From Hydrocarboniphaga effusa AP103 (GTDB lineage: Bacteria; Pseudomonadota; Gammaproteobacteria; Nevskiales; Nevskiaceae): 64,000 bases of DNA. The notes under the pieces were generated by a model that saw only the letters and a list, made by a program, of their open reading frames with translations, was not told the origin of the DNA and made no database searches. Below, piece by piece: positions 36,519-44,470 of this stretch. Position 1 is the first letter of the stretch. Each line of letters begins with the position of its first letter. The position numbers and the translations under genes were made by a program. The stretch is from NCBI RefSeq assembly GCF_000271305.1, contig NZ_AKGD01000001.1:186001-250000 (forward strand), read 5' to 3'.

Positions 36519-37672
36519 GCCGGCGCTCCGGCCGCTTTCGGTACGCGCCTGCGACGCCGATCCCACCAGAGCCAGGCGCCGTTCGCGGTGATGAACAGGG
36601 TCAGCCAGCTGCACAGCGTCCACAGCAGCTTGAGCAGCAAGCCGCCGTAGTCGCCGAAGTGCAGCGGCTGCGACAGCACGATGGCTTTCAGATATGCGGG
36701 CGGCTGCACGGCGGCGGCGACTTCGCCGGTTGCCGCATCGATCGCCGCGACGCGGAACAAGCGCTGCTGAATGCCTTCGTCGCCGACGAGCAGCGCGGTG
36801 TAGTGGCGCGGCGTCGAGAACGTGGTGCCCGGAAAGATCACCGTCTCCACGTGCCAGCCCGCTTCGGCCGTGGAGCGTGCCGCCGCGAATACGCGATCGA
36901 GGTCGATCGGCGGATTCAGCACGTCGACCGGCTCGGCCGCATCGGCCATGCGCTGCAAGTCGTGCAGCTCGGTCGCTTGCCAGACCCCGATCGCGATCGT
37001 CGAAAAGCCGAGCAGAAAACCCGTGATCGTCACCACCAGCGCCCAACCGAGCACCACCATGCCGATGAAGTTGTGCAGGTCCAGCTGCAGCAGACGCGCA
37101 TCCTTGCCACGACGCAGGACGCCGAAGGCGATGCGCTTGACGTAAGGCGCGTAGACGACGAGCCCGGACAGCAGGGACAGCAGCACGAACAGCGCGATCA
37201 GCGCGCCGAGCAGCTCGCCCGCCGGCCCGAGAAACCACTGCGCATGCAGCTCGAGCAGAAGGCCCGTCAGCGTCTTCTGCGGATTCGATTCGCCGATCAG
37301 CTGCGCCGAGGCCAGATCGACGAAGCGCAGCTGCGCGCCGGTGAAATCCTGGTTCGCCTTCGGCCCGGTGACGACGAGCTGCACGCCCGGATGATCGTCC
37401 GGATCGATACCCGTGCTGAGCACGCGCTCGTCCGGATACGCGGCCTGCACGGTGGCGATCGCACGCGCCATCGATTGCGCGTCGCCGCCCGTGCTCTGCG
37501 CGGTCGGCACCACGCCCAAGGCATGGTCGATTTCTTCGTGAAAGATCAGCACGGTTCCGGTGATGCAGAGCACCAGGAACGGCAGCGTGGCGACGAGGCT
37601 GGCCCAGCGATGCAGCCAGAGATTGGCGCGAAACCAGCGCGAGGCGCCGCTCTTTTGCGTGGGCTTGCTCAT
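36515..37672 (-). CDS. PepSY-associated TM-helix protein (iron-uptake type)
   Basis: 385 residues. After a short cytoplasmic start comes the first TM with LHRWASLVATLPFLVLCITG and a following FHEEID. This is the PepSY_TM signature, with His residues suitable for heme or metal ligation. Further TM helices lie at about 135-165, 185-215 and 335-365, with periplasmic PepSY-like domains between. Members found beside siderophore receptors are thought to reduce ferric chelates in the periplasm or inner membrane. The start at 37672 is 13 bp after the receptor stop. Confidence 0.85.
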   Translation of the reverse strand: MSKPTQKSGASRWFRANLWLHRWASLVATLPFLVLCITGTVLIFHEEIDHALGVVPTAQSTGGDAQSMARAIATVQAAYPDERVLSTGIDPDDHPGVQLVVTGPKANQDFTGAQLRFVDLASAQLIGESNPQKTLTGLLLELHAQWFLGPAGELLGALIALFVLLSLLSGLVVYAPYVKRIAFGVLRRGKDARLLQLDLHNFIGMVVLGWALVVTITGFLLGFSTIAIGVWQATELHDLQRMADAAEPVDVLNPPIDLDRVFAAARSTAEAGWHVETVIFPGTTFSTPRHYTALLVGDEGIQQRLFRVAAIDAATGEVAAAVQPPAYLKAIVLSQPLHFGDYGGLLLKLLWTLCSWLTLFITANGAWLWWDRRRRRVPKAAGAPA

Positions 37673-37685
37673 GCCCGGACCCTGC

Positions 37686-39965
37686 TCAGAACTGCAGCTC
37701 GAAGCCACCGACCATGCGCCGGTGCTCGCCGAGGCTGACGACATCGATCTGCGAGGTGTTGTAGCGGTTGGCATCGCGACGATACGTCTCGTCGGTCAGG
37801 TTGGTGCCCGAGAAGAACAGCCCGAAATGGCCGATCTGCCAGCGCACGGCGACATTGACCAGGTGAAACGCCGGCAGCTCGTGCAGCGGCTCGTTGTCGG
37901 AGTTGGCCGCCGCGCTGCCCACGAAGGTGATGTCCGGGCGGATCAGCAGACTCCGCCAGGGGTTGATCTCGAGCGCGACGGTGCCGGTGTATTCGGGCGC
38001 TTTCGGCAGGCGGTTGCCGGAATAGTCGGCGCCGTTGGCCACCGGCGCCATGTCGCTCGCGAAGCGGCCCCAGGTGACGCCGTAGCCGCCGATGAGCTGC
38101 AGCATGCGATGCGCGCGCCACTGGAACTCGAACTCGCCGCCGCGAACGTAGGCCGGCCCGGTGTTGCCCATGTAGTTGTCGACACCTTCGCCGAGCTGGA
38201 TCTGCATGTCGCTCCAGCGCGTGTAGAACAGGTTCAGCGCGCTCTGCACGCGCCACGGCCGGTAGCTGCCCTTGAGCGACAGCTCGGTGTTCTGCGTGCG
38301 CTCGGAATCGAAGCTGAACTGGCGTCCGGACACCGCGTTGTAGCCGTCGCCGCCCGGACGATAGCCCTCGGAATACGTGGCGCCGAGAAACCAGCCGTCG
38401 AACAGCTCGTAGCGAAGGCCGAGCTTGGGCATCACCTCGGAGAACTCGCGCGACACCGGCACCGAGCCGTCCGGCGGCAGCACCGAGCCCTGCAGCGAGG
38501 CGACCAGCAGCCTGGAGGCGAGTGAGTCGCCGTCGTAGCTCGAGGTGGTGACGCGGCTGTTCTTCTCGCGATCGACGCGCAGTCCGCCGGTCAGCGTGAG
38601 CCGCTCGGTCAGCAGCCAGTCGAGCTCGCCGAACAGCGCCATGTCCTTCACCTTGGACGGCGAGCCCGAGTCGTACACCACGTTGCCGAGCTGCGGCGCG
38701 GGAAGGCCGATCAGGAAGTTGAGGTTGATGAAGCCGCTGGAATCGTCGCGGTTCTTCTCGTCGTAGTAGTACGCGCCGAAAGTGCCGTGCAGGCGCTCGC
38801 CGAGATAGCTCAGCCGCAGCTCCTGCGAAAAGCCGTCGGAGTCTTCCCACTGCGTGGTCGCGCCGCCGGATTCGGCGCCGTAGTCGATATCGAAATGGCT
38901 CAGGGTCTTGGAGCGGAACCAGGCGCTGACGGCACGCAGCTCCCAGGCATCGCCGAAGCGCAGCGATTGGTTCAGCGCGTAGAGCTGGGCCTGGTTGTCG
39001 TAATCCTGCGGCGCATCGCTCAGCGAGACGCGGCTGCGCTCGTTGGCGAGCGGAACATAGGTGCTGCCCTGGAAGCGCTGCAGGTCCATCACGCTCAGCA
39101 GCGCCTTGTAGGCGCCGTCCGCACCGCCTGGCGTAAACGCCAGCCTCGCGCGCAGGCTGCGGCTGTCACGCCGCGACGCGTGGTCGTCGTCGCGCGTCGC
39201 GTTGGTGATGTCGCCGTCGTCGCGGCGATCGTCGATCACCACGCGCATCGCCAGCGCATCCGGCCACAGCGTGGCTTCGGCGGCGCCGGCGTACTGGCGC
39301 ACTCCGTGTTCGCCGGCGGCGAAGCGCCCGCGCAACTGCGGCGAGAAGCGAGCCAGCGCTTGCGGAGCGACGCTGTTGAGAATCACCGCGCCGGCCATGG
39401 CATTGCGGCCCTGGCTGGTCGACTGCGGACCGCGGAAGATTTCGACCGTATCGAGATCGAAGGCGGACAGATCGGCGTACGCGAGCGCCGAGCGCGGCAG
39501 GCCGACGCCATCGAGCACGACGACCGACGTGGTGCCGTACGACGCATACGCGCCGGAGCCGCTGGCCCCGTAGCTGCCGATGCCGCGCAGGGTCATGCCG
39601 CCGACGCCGTAGTCACTGTCTTCGAGGCTTGCGTTGGGCGTGGCGCGGATCACGTCGTAGACATCGCGCGCGGTGCTGCGCTCGATCTCGGCCCCGCTCC
39701 TGACCGCGACGCTGCTGGTGGTCTGGACGATCTCGCGACGCAGCAGCTCGCCCGTCACGATCACCGTTTCGATGGCCGTCTCGACCCGATCGGAGGGTTC
39801 GTCCGTCGAGCGCTCGAGCGTCTCGGAGGCAGGGGATTCGAGCGGGATCGCGGAAACCGGCTCCCGCGCAGGCTGGCTCTCATCCGCGCTCTGCGCCTGG
39901 GCCGCCGCGCAGGCGATCAACATCAGCGCAGGCCAGCCCCGAGCCTTCTTCCACGTCGTACCCAT
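37686..39965 (-). CDS. TonB-dependent receptor (probable iron-chelate uptake)
   Basis: 759 residues. Signal peptide (ALMLIACAAAQAQS), then a Ser/Glu-rich stretch, a TonB box IETVIVTGELL, plug motifs TLRGIGSYG and IFRGPQSTSQGRNAMAGAV, and a barrel ending GGFELQF. First gene of a four-gene leftward operon with a PepSY protein and a PPOX flavoprotein. A Fur box about 20 bp upstream of the ATG supports iron-dependent expression. The ligand is unknown; there is no biosynthetic siderophore gene in the window. Confidence 0.93.
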   Translation of the reverse strand: MGTTWKKARGWPALMLIACAAAQAQSADESQPAREPVSAIPLESPASETLERSTDEPSDRVETAIETVIVTGELLRREIVQTTSSVAVRSGAEIERSTARDVYDVIRATPNASLEDSDYGVGGMTLRGIGSYGASGSGAYASYGTTSVVVLDGVGLPRSALAYADLSAFDLDTVEIFRGPQSTSQGRNAMAGAVILNSVAPQALARFSPQLRGRFAAGEHGVRQYAGAAEATLWPDALAMRVVIDDRRDDGDITNATRDDDHASRRDSRSLRARLAFTPGGADGAYKALLSVMDLQRFQGSTYVPLANERSRVSLSDAPQDYDNQAQLYALNQSLRFGDAWELRAVSAWFRSKTLSHFDIDYGAESGGATTQWEDSDGFSQELRLSYLGERLHGTFGAYYYDEKNRDDSSGFINLNFLIGLPAPQLGNVVYDSGSPSKVKDMALFGELDWLLTERLTLTGGLRVDREKNSRVTTSSYDGDSLASRLLVASLQGSVLPPDGSVPVSREFSEVMPKLGLRYELFDGWFLGATYSEGYRPGGDGYNAVSGRQFSFDSERTQNTELSLKGSYRPWRVQSALNLFYTRWSDMQIQLGEGVDNYMGNTGPAYVRGGEFEFQWRAHRMLQLIGGYGVTWGRFASDMAPVANGADYSGNRLPKAPEYTGTVALEINPWRSLLIRPDITFVGSAAANSDNEPLHELPAFHLVNVAVRWQIGHFGLFFSGTNLTDETYRRDANRYNTSQIDVVSLGEHRRMVGGFELQF

Positions 39966-39984
39966 CTCCCCAGACGCCCCGACA

Positions 39985-40003
39985 ATTGAGAATTCTTCTC
40001 AAC
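39985..40003 (-). promoter_or_regulatory. Fur box upstream of the receptor operon
   Basis: The core TTGAGAATTCTTCTCAA (39986-40002) is a nearly perfect dyad differing in one base from the TGAGAAT-N-ATTCTCA form of the gammaproteobacterial Fur box. It lies 20 bp before the receptor ATG on the minus strand. Confidence 0.7.
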
Positions 40004-40078
40004 TATACCAAGCGCCGGATCGCTTCGGCCCAGCTGGATCGGCATTTACCATCGCCCATCCGGGCGAGGCTGGAGCCT

Positions 40079-40816
40079 TCAGTCGACCCGCCCGCGCCGC
40101 TCCCCGAGCAGGCGCGCGATCTCGTTTTCGCCGAGCGGAAGCTCGCTCTTGATGCGCAGGCTCTCGCTCCATTCGCGGGCGAAATCCCGCTGCAGCCGGA
40201 AGTTGAGCCCAGCGGTGATCAGCATGGCGATCAGCGCCCCGGTTCCCGCGCAGCCCATGTCCTTCTGCGCGTCCCAGACGTCGCCCTGGGTGCCGAGGTA
40301 GGCCACACCGAGATCACCGCCGAAGAACTCGGCCGCTGCCCACTCGACGAGCTCGTAAAGCGCCGAGGTCGACAGCGTGAAGTCCAGCGGCAGGAAGTAA
40401 CCCCAGAAGCCGCGCGCATCGGCCACGCGCAGAAAGATTTCGCGCAGCGGATACGCCAGCAGCAGGCCGTACGAGAAGTGCACGAGCCGGTCGAAGTTGT
40501 TGCGCTCCCATCCGAGCATGGCGTTGAAGCTGCGCCCCGTGAGCGCCTGCCAGGCCTGCTCGTACGGCACCTCGGCGTAGGTGTAATGGCTGCCGACCGC
40601 GTGCAGGCACATGAAGACGAAGATCAGCGTGTACGAAATGCGCGAGAACACGAACTGCCTGTGCAGGGCGAACAGGCCGACGCCGAACAGCAGCACGAGC
40701 ACGTTTTCGAGCAGCCAGTCGTGGCGATCGAACGGCGCGATCGCCAGCACCGCCCAAAGCACCGCGTAGATCGCGATCAGCGTGAACACGTAGCCGCGAT
40801 AGTTCGGAATCGACAC
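40079..40816 (-). CDS. DUF2238 (YjdF-like) inner-membrane protein
   Basis: 245 residues with about six TM helices (YVFTLIAIYAVLWAVLAIAP, then WLLENVLVLLFGVGLFAL, and others). Conserved polar positions of the DUF2238 family are present: FVFMCLHAVGSHYTYAEVPY, NNFDRLVHFSYGLL and YELVEWAAAEFFGG, then GTQGDVWDAQKDM. Function of the family is unknown; the conserved His, Glu and Asp residues at the membrane face suggest an enzyme. Here it is the last gene of the megasynthase operon, 15 bp after the hydrolase gene, which hints at late modification or membrane handling of the product. Confidence 0.85.
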   Translation of the reverse strand: MSIPNYRGYVFTLIAIYAVLWAVLAIAPFDRHDWLLENVLVLLFGVGLFALHRQFVFSRISYTLIFVFMCLHAVGSHYTYAEVPYEQAWQALTGRSFNAMLGWERNNFDRLVHFSYGLLLAYPLREIFLRVADARGFWGYFLPLDFTLSTSALYELVEWAAAEFFGGDLGVAYLGTQGDVWDAQKDMGCAGTGALIAMLITAGLNFRLQRDFAREWSESLRIKSELPLGENEIARLLGERRGRVD

Positions 40817-40831
40817 TCGATAGCCTCCAGC

Positions 40832-41659
40832 TCAGACCGCAACAAAAGCTTCCAGCCGCGACCGCACGCTCTGCGCGTGAGAAAGCGGAAAGAAATGCCC
40901 GCCGCCCGGCACGATCTCGACTTCGGCCTTCGGCAGCAGGCCCTGCAAGCTCCGGCACGAGGGCATGCAGCGCGACAGCTCGCCGTAGATCAGCAGCAGG
41001 CGCACGTCGGCCAGCCGCGAGGCGATGGTCTGCGCATCGGCGCCCGCCATCAGCAGCTCCTCGCGTACGCCGGGCTTGTCGATCAGCTCGACCCAGGCCC
41101 TGGCCGTGCGCAGGGCGCCGCGGCCTTCGCCGAACGGCGTCACCGAATCGCGCGTCGGAATCTCTTCACCCGAGGTCTTGAGCCGGGCCACGGCTTCGAG
41201 GAAGCGCAGGCCGATCTGTTCCTCCCGATCCCAATCGATGCCGGAACGCTTGGCCACTTCGATCTCGAACGCGGACAGATACGGCATGTCGGCGAGCATC
41301 TGCCGGGGCTGCAAGGCGTTGACCTTGGTATCCATGATGCAGAGCGACGAAACACGCTGCGGATTGCGCACGGCGAATTCCAGCGCCACGCCGCCGCCGT
41401 AGCTATGCCCGACGAGCCCGCAGCGCTCGATGCCGGCCTCGTCGAGCACCGCGGCGAGATCATCGGCCTGCGCGCTCGCCGAATAGCCCGCATCCGCCGC
41501 CTCGCTGTAGCCGTGCCCGCGCAAATCGTAGAGCGTGCAGCGATAGCGGCCGGCGAGCGGCAGCGCGTACTGCGCGAACCAGAACGCCCGGCTCGCCGCG
41601 AGCCCATGCACGAAGACCAGATCGGGCCCTTCGCCGATCTGCTGCCAGGCGAGCTTCAA
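40832..41659 (-). CDS. alpha/beta hydrolase
   Basis: 275 residues with a complete triad: oxyanion segment VFVHGLAAS (about residue 16), nucleophile GHSYGGG (about 105), acid in the strand LLLIYGELSR (about 220) and His in VPGGGHFFPLS (about 253). No signal peptide. It starts 10 bp after the ACP gene. In this setting it may act as a thioesterase releasing the finished acyl chain, since neither large synthase has a recognisable terminal thioesterase. That role is inference. Confidence 0.85.
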   Translation of the reverse strand: MKLAWQQIGEGPDLVFVHGLAASRAFWFAQYALPLAGRYRCTLYDLRGHGYSEAADAGYSASAQADDLAAVLDEAGIERCGLVGHSYGGGVALEFAVRNPQRVSSLCIMDTKVNALQPRQMLADMPYLSAFEIEVAKRSGIDWDREEQIGLRFLEAVARLKTSGEEIPTRDSVTPFGEGRGALRTARAWVELIDKPGVREELLMAGADAQTIASRLADVRLLLIYGELSRCMPSCRSLQGLLPKAEVEIVPGGGHFFPLSHAQSVRSRLEAFVAV

Positions 41660-41669
41660 GTGCCGCGAC

Positions 41670-41951
41670 TCAGAGCTTGGTGGCGAGGAAATCGGCGATC
41701 TGGCCGATCGACAGATCGTCGACGTAGCGGCCGTCCCGCATGAGCAGCTCGTTGAACGGAAGCTTGCGCTTGCCGACCATCTCCTCGATGGCGACGACGA
41801 GCTGGATGATGTCGATCGACTCGAAGCCGAGGTCGGCGAGCAGCTTGGTCTGCCGCGTCATCTCGCCTTCGAATTCGTTATCCCAGTCCTGAGTGAAATC
41901 CTGCAACAGCTCGGCCAGCTTGCCGACCAGTTCCTCGCTCGTGGCGCTCAT
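41670..41951 (-). CDS. free-standing acyl carrier protein
   Basis: 93 residues, four-helix ACP. The phosphopantetheine Ser is in LADLGFESIDIIQLV (about residue 45). It differs in sequence from the four ACPs inside the megasynthase (LGIDSIKRVEI), so it is not a recent copy of them. Six bases after the acyltransferase gene and ten before the hydrolase gene. It may carry a starter unit, or shuttle the product to the acyltransferase or hydrolase. Confidence 0.9.
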   Translation of the reverse strand: MSATSEELVGKLAELLQDFTQDWDNEFEGEMTRQTKLLADLGFESIDIIQLVVAIEEMVGKRKLPFNELLMRDGRYVDDLSIGQIADFLATKL

Positions 41952-41957
41952 AAGGTT

Positions 41958-42746
41958 TTAATCGTTGTAGTAGAGAGGTGTCGCCAGTTTATCGATCCGC
42001 AGGCCCTGTGCGCTCCTGGAGACGTGGTAGGTCGGCGGCCGCAGCGCTTCGAGCTCGCCGTCCGCGAGCTTCTGCTCGAAGAAGGCCAGTGTCGCTTCCA
42101 TCTTGGAATAGTCCACCTGCTTCTTGAACGGAGCCAGGTCGTAGCGCCACCACTCGAGTTTGAGCAGGCGTTCGACGATGGATTCGCCGAAGCGCAGCCT
42201 GATCACGCGAGCCGGAGAGCCGACCGCGATCGCATAGGCCGGAATATCGCGCGTGACCACCGAGCGGGCGCCTATCGTCGCGCCCGGGCCGATCGTGACG
42301 CCGCGCTTCACGAAGCAGCCCGCCCCGACATAGGCCTCGTGGCCGATGAAGGTCTCGGACGGCACGGTATCGACGTACGAAGGCCCGCCTTCGGCCTCCG
42401 GCGCGAGCCGCGCGAACTCCTCGAATTCGTACATGCCCGGCGTGAAACGCGGCCGCGTGAACGCGAACGGGTGCGAGCTGAACCAGTCCTGCGGATGCTC
42501 GGGCGGACCGAGGATCGACGATTCGCCGATTTGCGCGTAGCGCCCGAAATGCACACGGAACGCGCTCGTCATGCCCGCTGCGTTGAAGAACGTGAAGGCC
42601 CCCATGGTGCAGTGCTTGAGCCTGTGCCCCTGCGGCCAGCACGGCCGCTCGAAGCGCAAGCTTCCATGCAGTCCTGCACCGATACCAACCCCGCCCAACC
42701 CGGCCTCGAACAGAGGCCTTCCCTCGCCCACACTATGTTCTTCCAT
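41958..42746 (-). CDS. CatB-like hexapeptide-repeat O-acyltransferase
   Basis: 262 residues. The left-handed beta-helix repeats are seen from ETFIGHEAYVGAGCFVKRG through VTIGPGATIGARSVVTRDI to PAYAIAVGSPARVIRLRF, the standard end of CatB/xenobiotic acetyltransferase folds. A helical C-terminal region follows. Family members transfer acetyl or acyl groups from CoA (or ACP) to hydroxyls. In this operon a role in decorating the polyketide or lipid is likely. Sits 29 bp after the phosphodiesterase-like gene. Confidence 0.83.
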   Translation of the reverse strand: MEEHSVGEGRPLFEAGLGGVGIGAGLHGSLRFERPCWPQGHRLKHCTMGAFTFFNAAGMTSAFRVHFGRYAQIGESSILGPPEHPQDWFSSHPFAFTRPRFTPGMYEFEEFARLAPEAEGGPSYVDTVPSETFIGHEAYVGAGCFVKRGVTIGPGATIGARSVVTRDIPAYAIAVGSPARVIRLRFGESIVERLLKLEWWRYDLAPFKKQVDYSKMEATLAFFEQKLADGELEALRPPTYHVSRSAQGLRIDKLATPLYYND

Positions 42747-42775
42747 GACCCGCCAGAACTGGCTCCCCTATAGAT

Positions 42776-44389
42776 TCATTCCATGTAGCCGAGCATCTGC
42801 AGCTGCTCGATGATCTGCTGCTTCTCCGACGCATCCATGTCTTCGCCGGCCTGGCGCTGGGACTTCCTGGTCGGCGCGCCTTTTTTCTGCGGATGGGCGG
42901 CCTTGTAGGCATCGGTAAAGAAAGTATCCGCGACCTTGCCTTCCATGTCTTTGGGAATCGCCAGACCGAGGCTGTAAAGCAATGTCGGACAGACATCGCG
43001 AATATCGCGGCGCTCGACCATGTCGGCCGCGACGATGCCCGCGCCCGCCGCCATGAAGATGCCGTCCGGATGATGCGTGCCGGCCGGCGTCGGCCGCTTG
43101 ACCACGGCCGGCTGGATGTTGCGGATCGAGACGAAGCCGTTGTCTCGCAGCACCAGCGTCAGATCGCAGGCCTTGTCCATGTGCGCGCCCGGGAACCACT
43201 CCTCGCGCTTGAGCACGTCGACGACCACGGGCTCGCCGTCTTCGTTGCGCAGCGATTTCAGATCGGCGATGAGCCTTTCGCGGAAGCTCTCGTATTCTTC
43301 GGGCTTGATGCCCGGCTCGCCGGGCTGGTTCGCCACGCGGATATGGATGCCGTTGCTCGACGGCGTGCGGCAGTACGCGGTGGTCTTGCTCCAGTCCAGG
43401 TTGGCGAAATCAGAAGCCTCGCGGCGCAGCGCCTGCTCGCTGCCGTCGTTGACGGCCCACTTCAGGTAACCCTTCTCTTCGAGGAACACGTTGATGCGCA
43501 GCACTTCGACCGAGGCGGTGAAACCATGGTCTGACGCGAAGAACACCTGCACGTCCGGGCCGCAGAGCTTGACGAGCTGCTCGATGTAATCGTCGACGTT
43601 GCGGAAGTATTCGAGGCAGACCTCGCGCATGCGCAGGTCGTGCGCGCTCGGATCGTTCTTGAGCAGCGCCGGATCGAGATACGGCCAGGCCTGATGCTGG
43701 ATCTTGTCGGTGCCGTCGAACATCACCGCCATGAGCTCGGGCTGCTCGGTCTTGAGCACGTACTCGGCGACCTGGAACCACTGGTGCTCGCGCGGCAGGT
43801 GATAGCTCACCCACTTGTAGGTCTCTTCCTCCGAGAGCACTTCGGTAGCCTGCTTCTCGTTGTCGAAATCCCAGGCCAGTTCCTTGGGATCGAAGCCCGG
43901 AATCTCGCTCTTGAGCGTCTCGAACAGCCCGCTCGGATGGCTGTTGCGGCGCAGATGCTTGGCCGGAATGAAGCCCGGAACGATGACGCCGCTGGTTTCG
44001 GGAGGCGGCGGCGCCGTGAGCGGAAAATTGAGCGCCGCGATCTTCTTGCCGTTGCGATTGGCGATCGACCAGATCATTTCCGAATCGACGTCGCGGCTGT
44101 CGTAGAGCGTCCAGTAGACCTCGCCGCCCTTGTCTTCGGCGCGGATGAAATCGAACACGCCGTGCGCGCCCGGATTCTTGCCGGTCATGATGCTGGTCCA
44201 GGCCGGCGGCGTCAGCGGGTTCGGCGTCGAGCGCAGCTTGGCGCGCACGCCGCCTTTGAGCAGCCTGGCGAGAAACGGCATGGTCACGCCCACGTCCGGC
44301 AGCTCGCGCGTCATCTCGTCGAGCACCGTGTAGGTGCAGCCGTCGAGGCCGATGAAGAGTGTCTTGGTCTTGCTGTTCTGCGCGCTCAT
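42776..44389 (-). CDS. alkaline-phosphatase-superfamily hydrolase/transferase (type I phosphodiesterase-like)
   Basis: 537 residues with no signal peptide or TM. The metal site begins with FIGLDGCTY (about residue 13) and includes the nucleophile Thr in LTPPAWTSIMTGKNPGAHG (about 63). A distal metal motif, FFASDHGFT, lies near 290, and a His-rich end follows (AGTHHPDGIF). This is the COG3379-like 'predicted phosphohydrolase/phosphomutase' layout. Such proteins hydrolyse or transfer phospho- or sulfo-head groups. Located between the second synthase and the acyltransferase, it probably acts on a head group or activated intermediate of the lipid. A second, smaller member opens the operon. Confidence 0.82.
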   Translation of the reverse strand: MSAQNSKTKTLFIGLDGCTYTVLDEMTRELPDVGVTMPFLARLLKGGVRAKLRSTPNPLTPPAWTSIMTGKNPGAHGVFDFIRAEDKGGEVYWTLYDSRDVDSEMIWSIANRNGKKIAALNFPLTAPPPPETSGVIVPGFIPAKHLRRNSHPSGLFETLKSEIPGFDPKELAWDFDNEKQATEVLSEEETYKWVSYHLPREHQWFQVAEYVLKTEQPELMAVMFDGTDKIQHQAWPYLDPALLKNDPSAHDLRMREVCLEYFRNVDDYIEQLVKLCGPDVQVFFASDHGFTASVEVLRINVFLEEKGYLKWAVNDGSEQALRREASDFANLDWSKTTAYCRTPSSNGIHIRVANQPGEPGIKPEEYESFRERLIADLKSLRNEDGEPVVVDVLKREEWFPGAHMDKACDLTLVLRDNGFVSIRNIQPAVVKRPTPAGTHHPDGIFMAAGAGIVAADMVERRDIRDVCPTLLYSLGLAIPKDMEGKVADTFFTDAYKAAHPQKKGAPTRKSQRQAGEDMDASEKQQIIEQLQMLGYME

Positions 44390-44470
44390 GGCAGGTTCCT
44401 CGCTTGTTCGTTATCCATCTCGTTATGGTTCGCCTCGCGCATCGTGGATCGCCCGATGATCACCGGGCGA

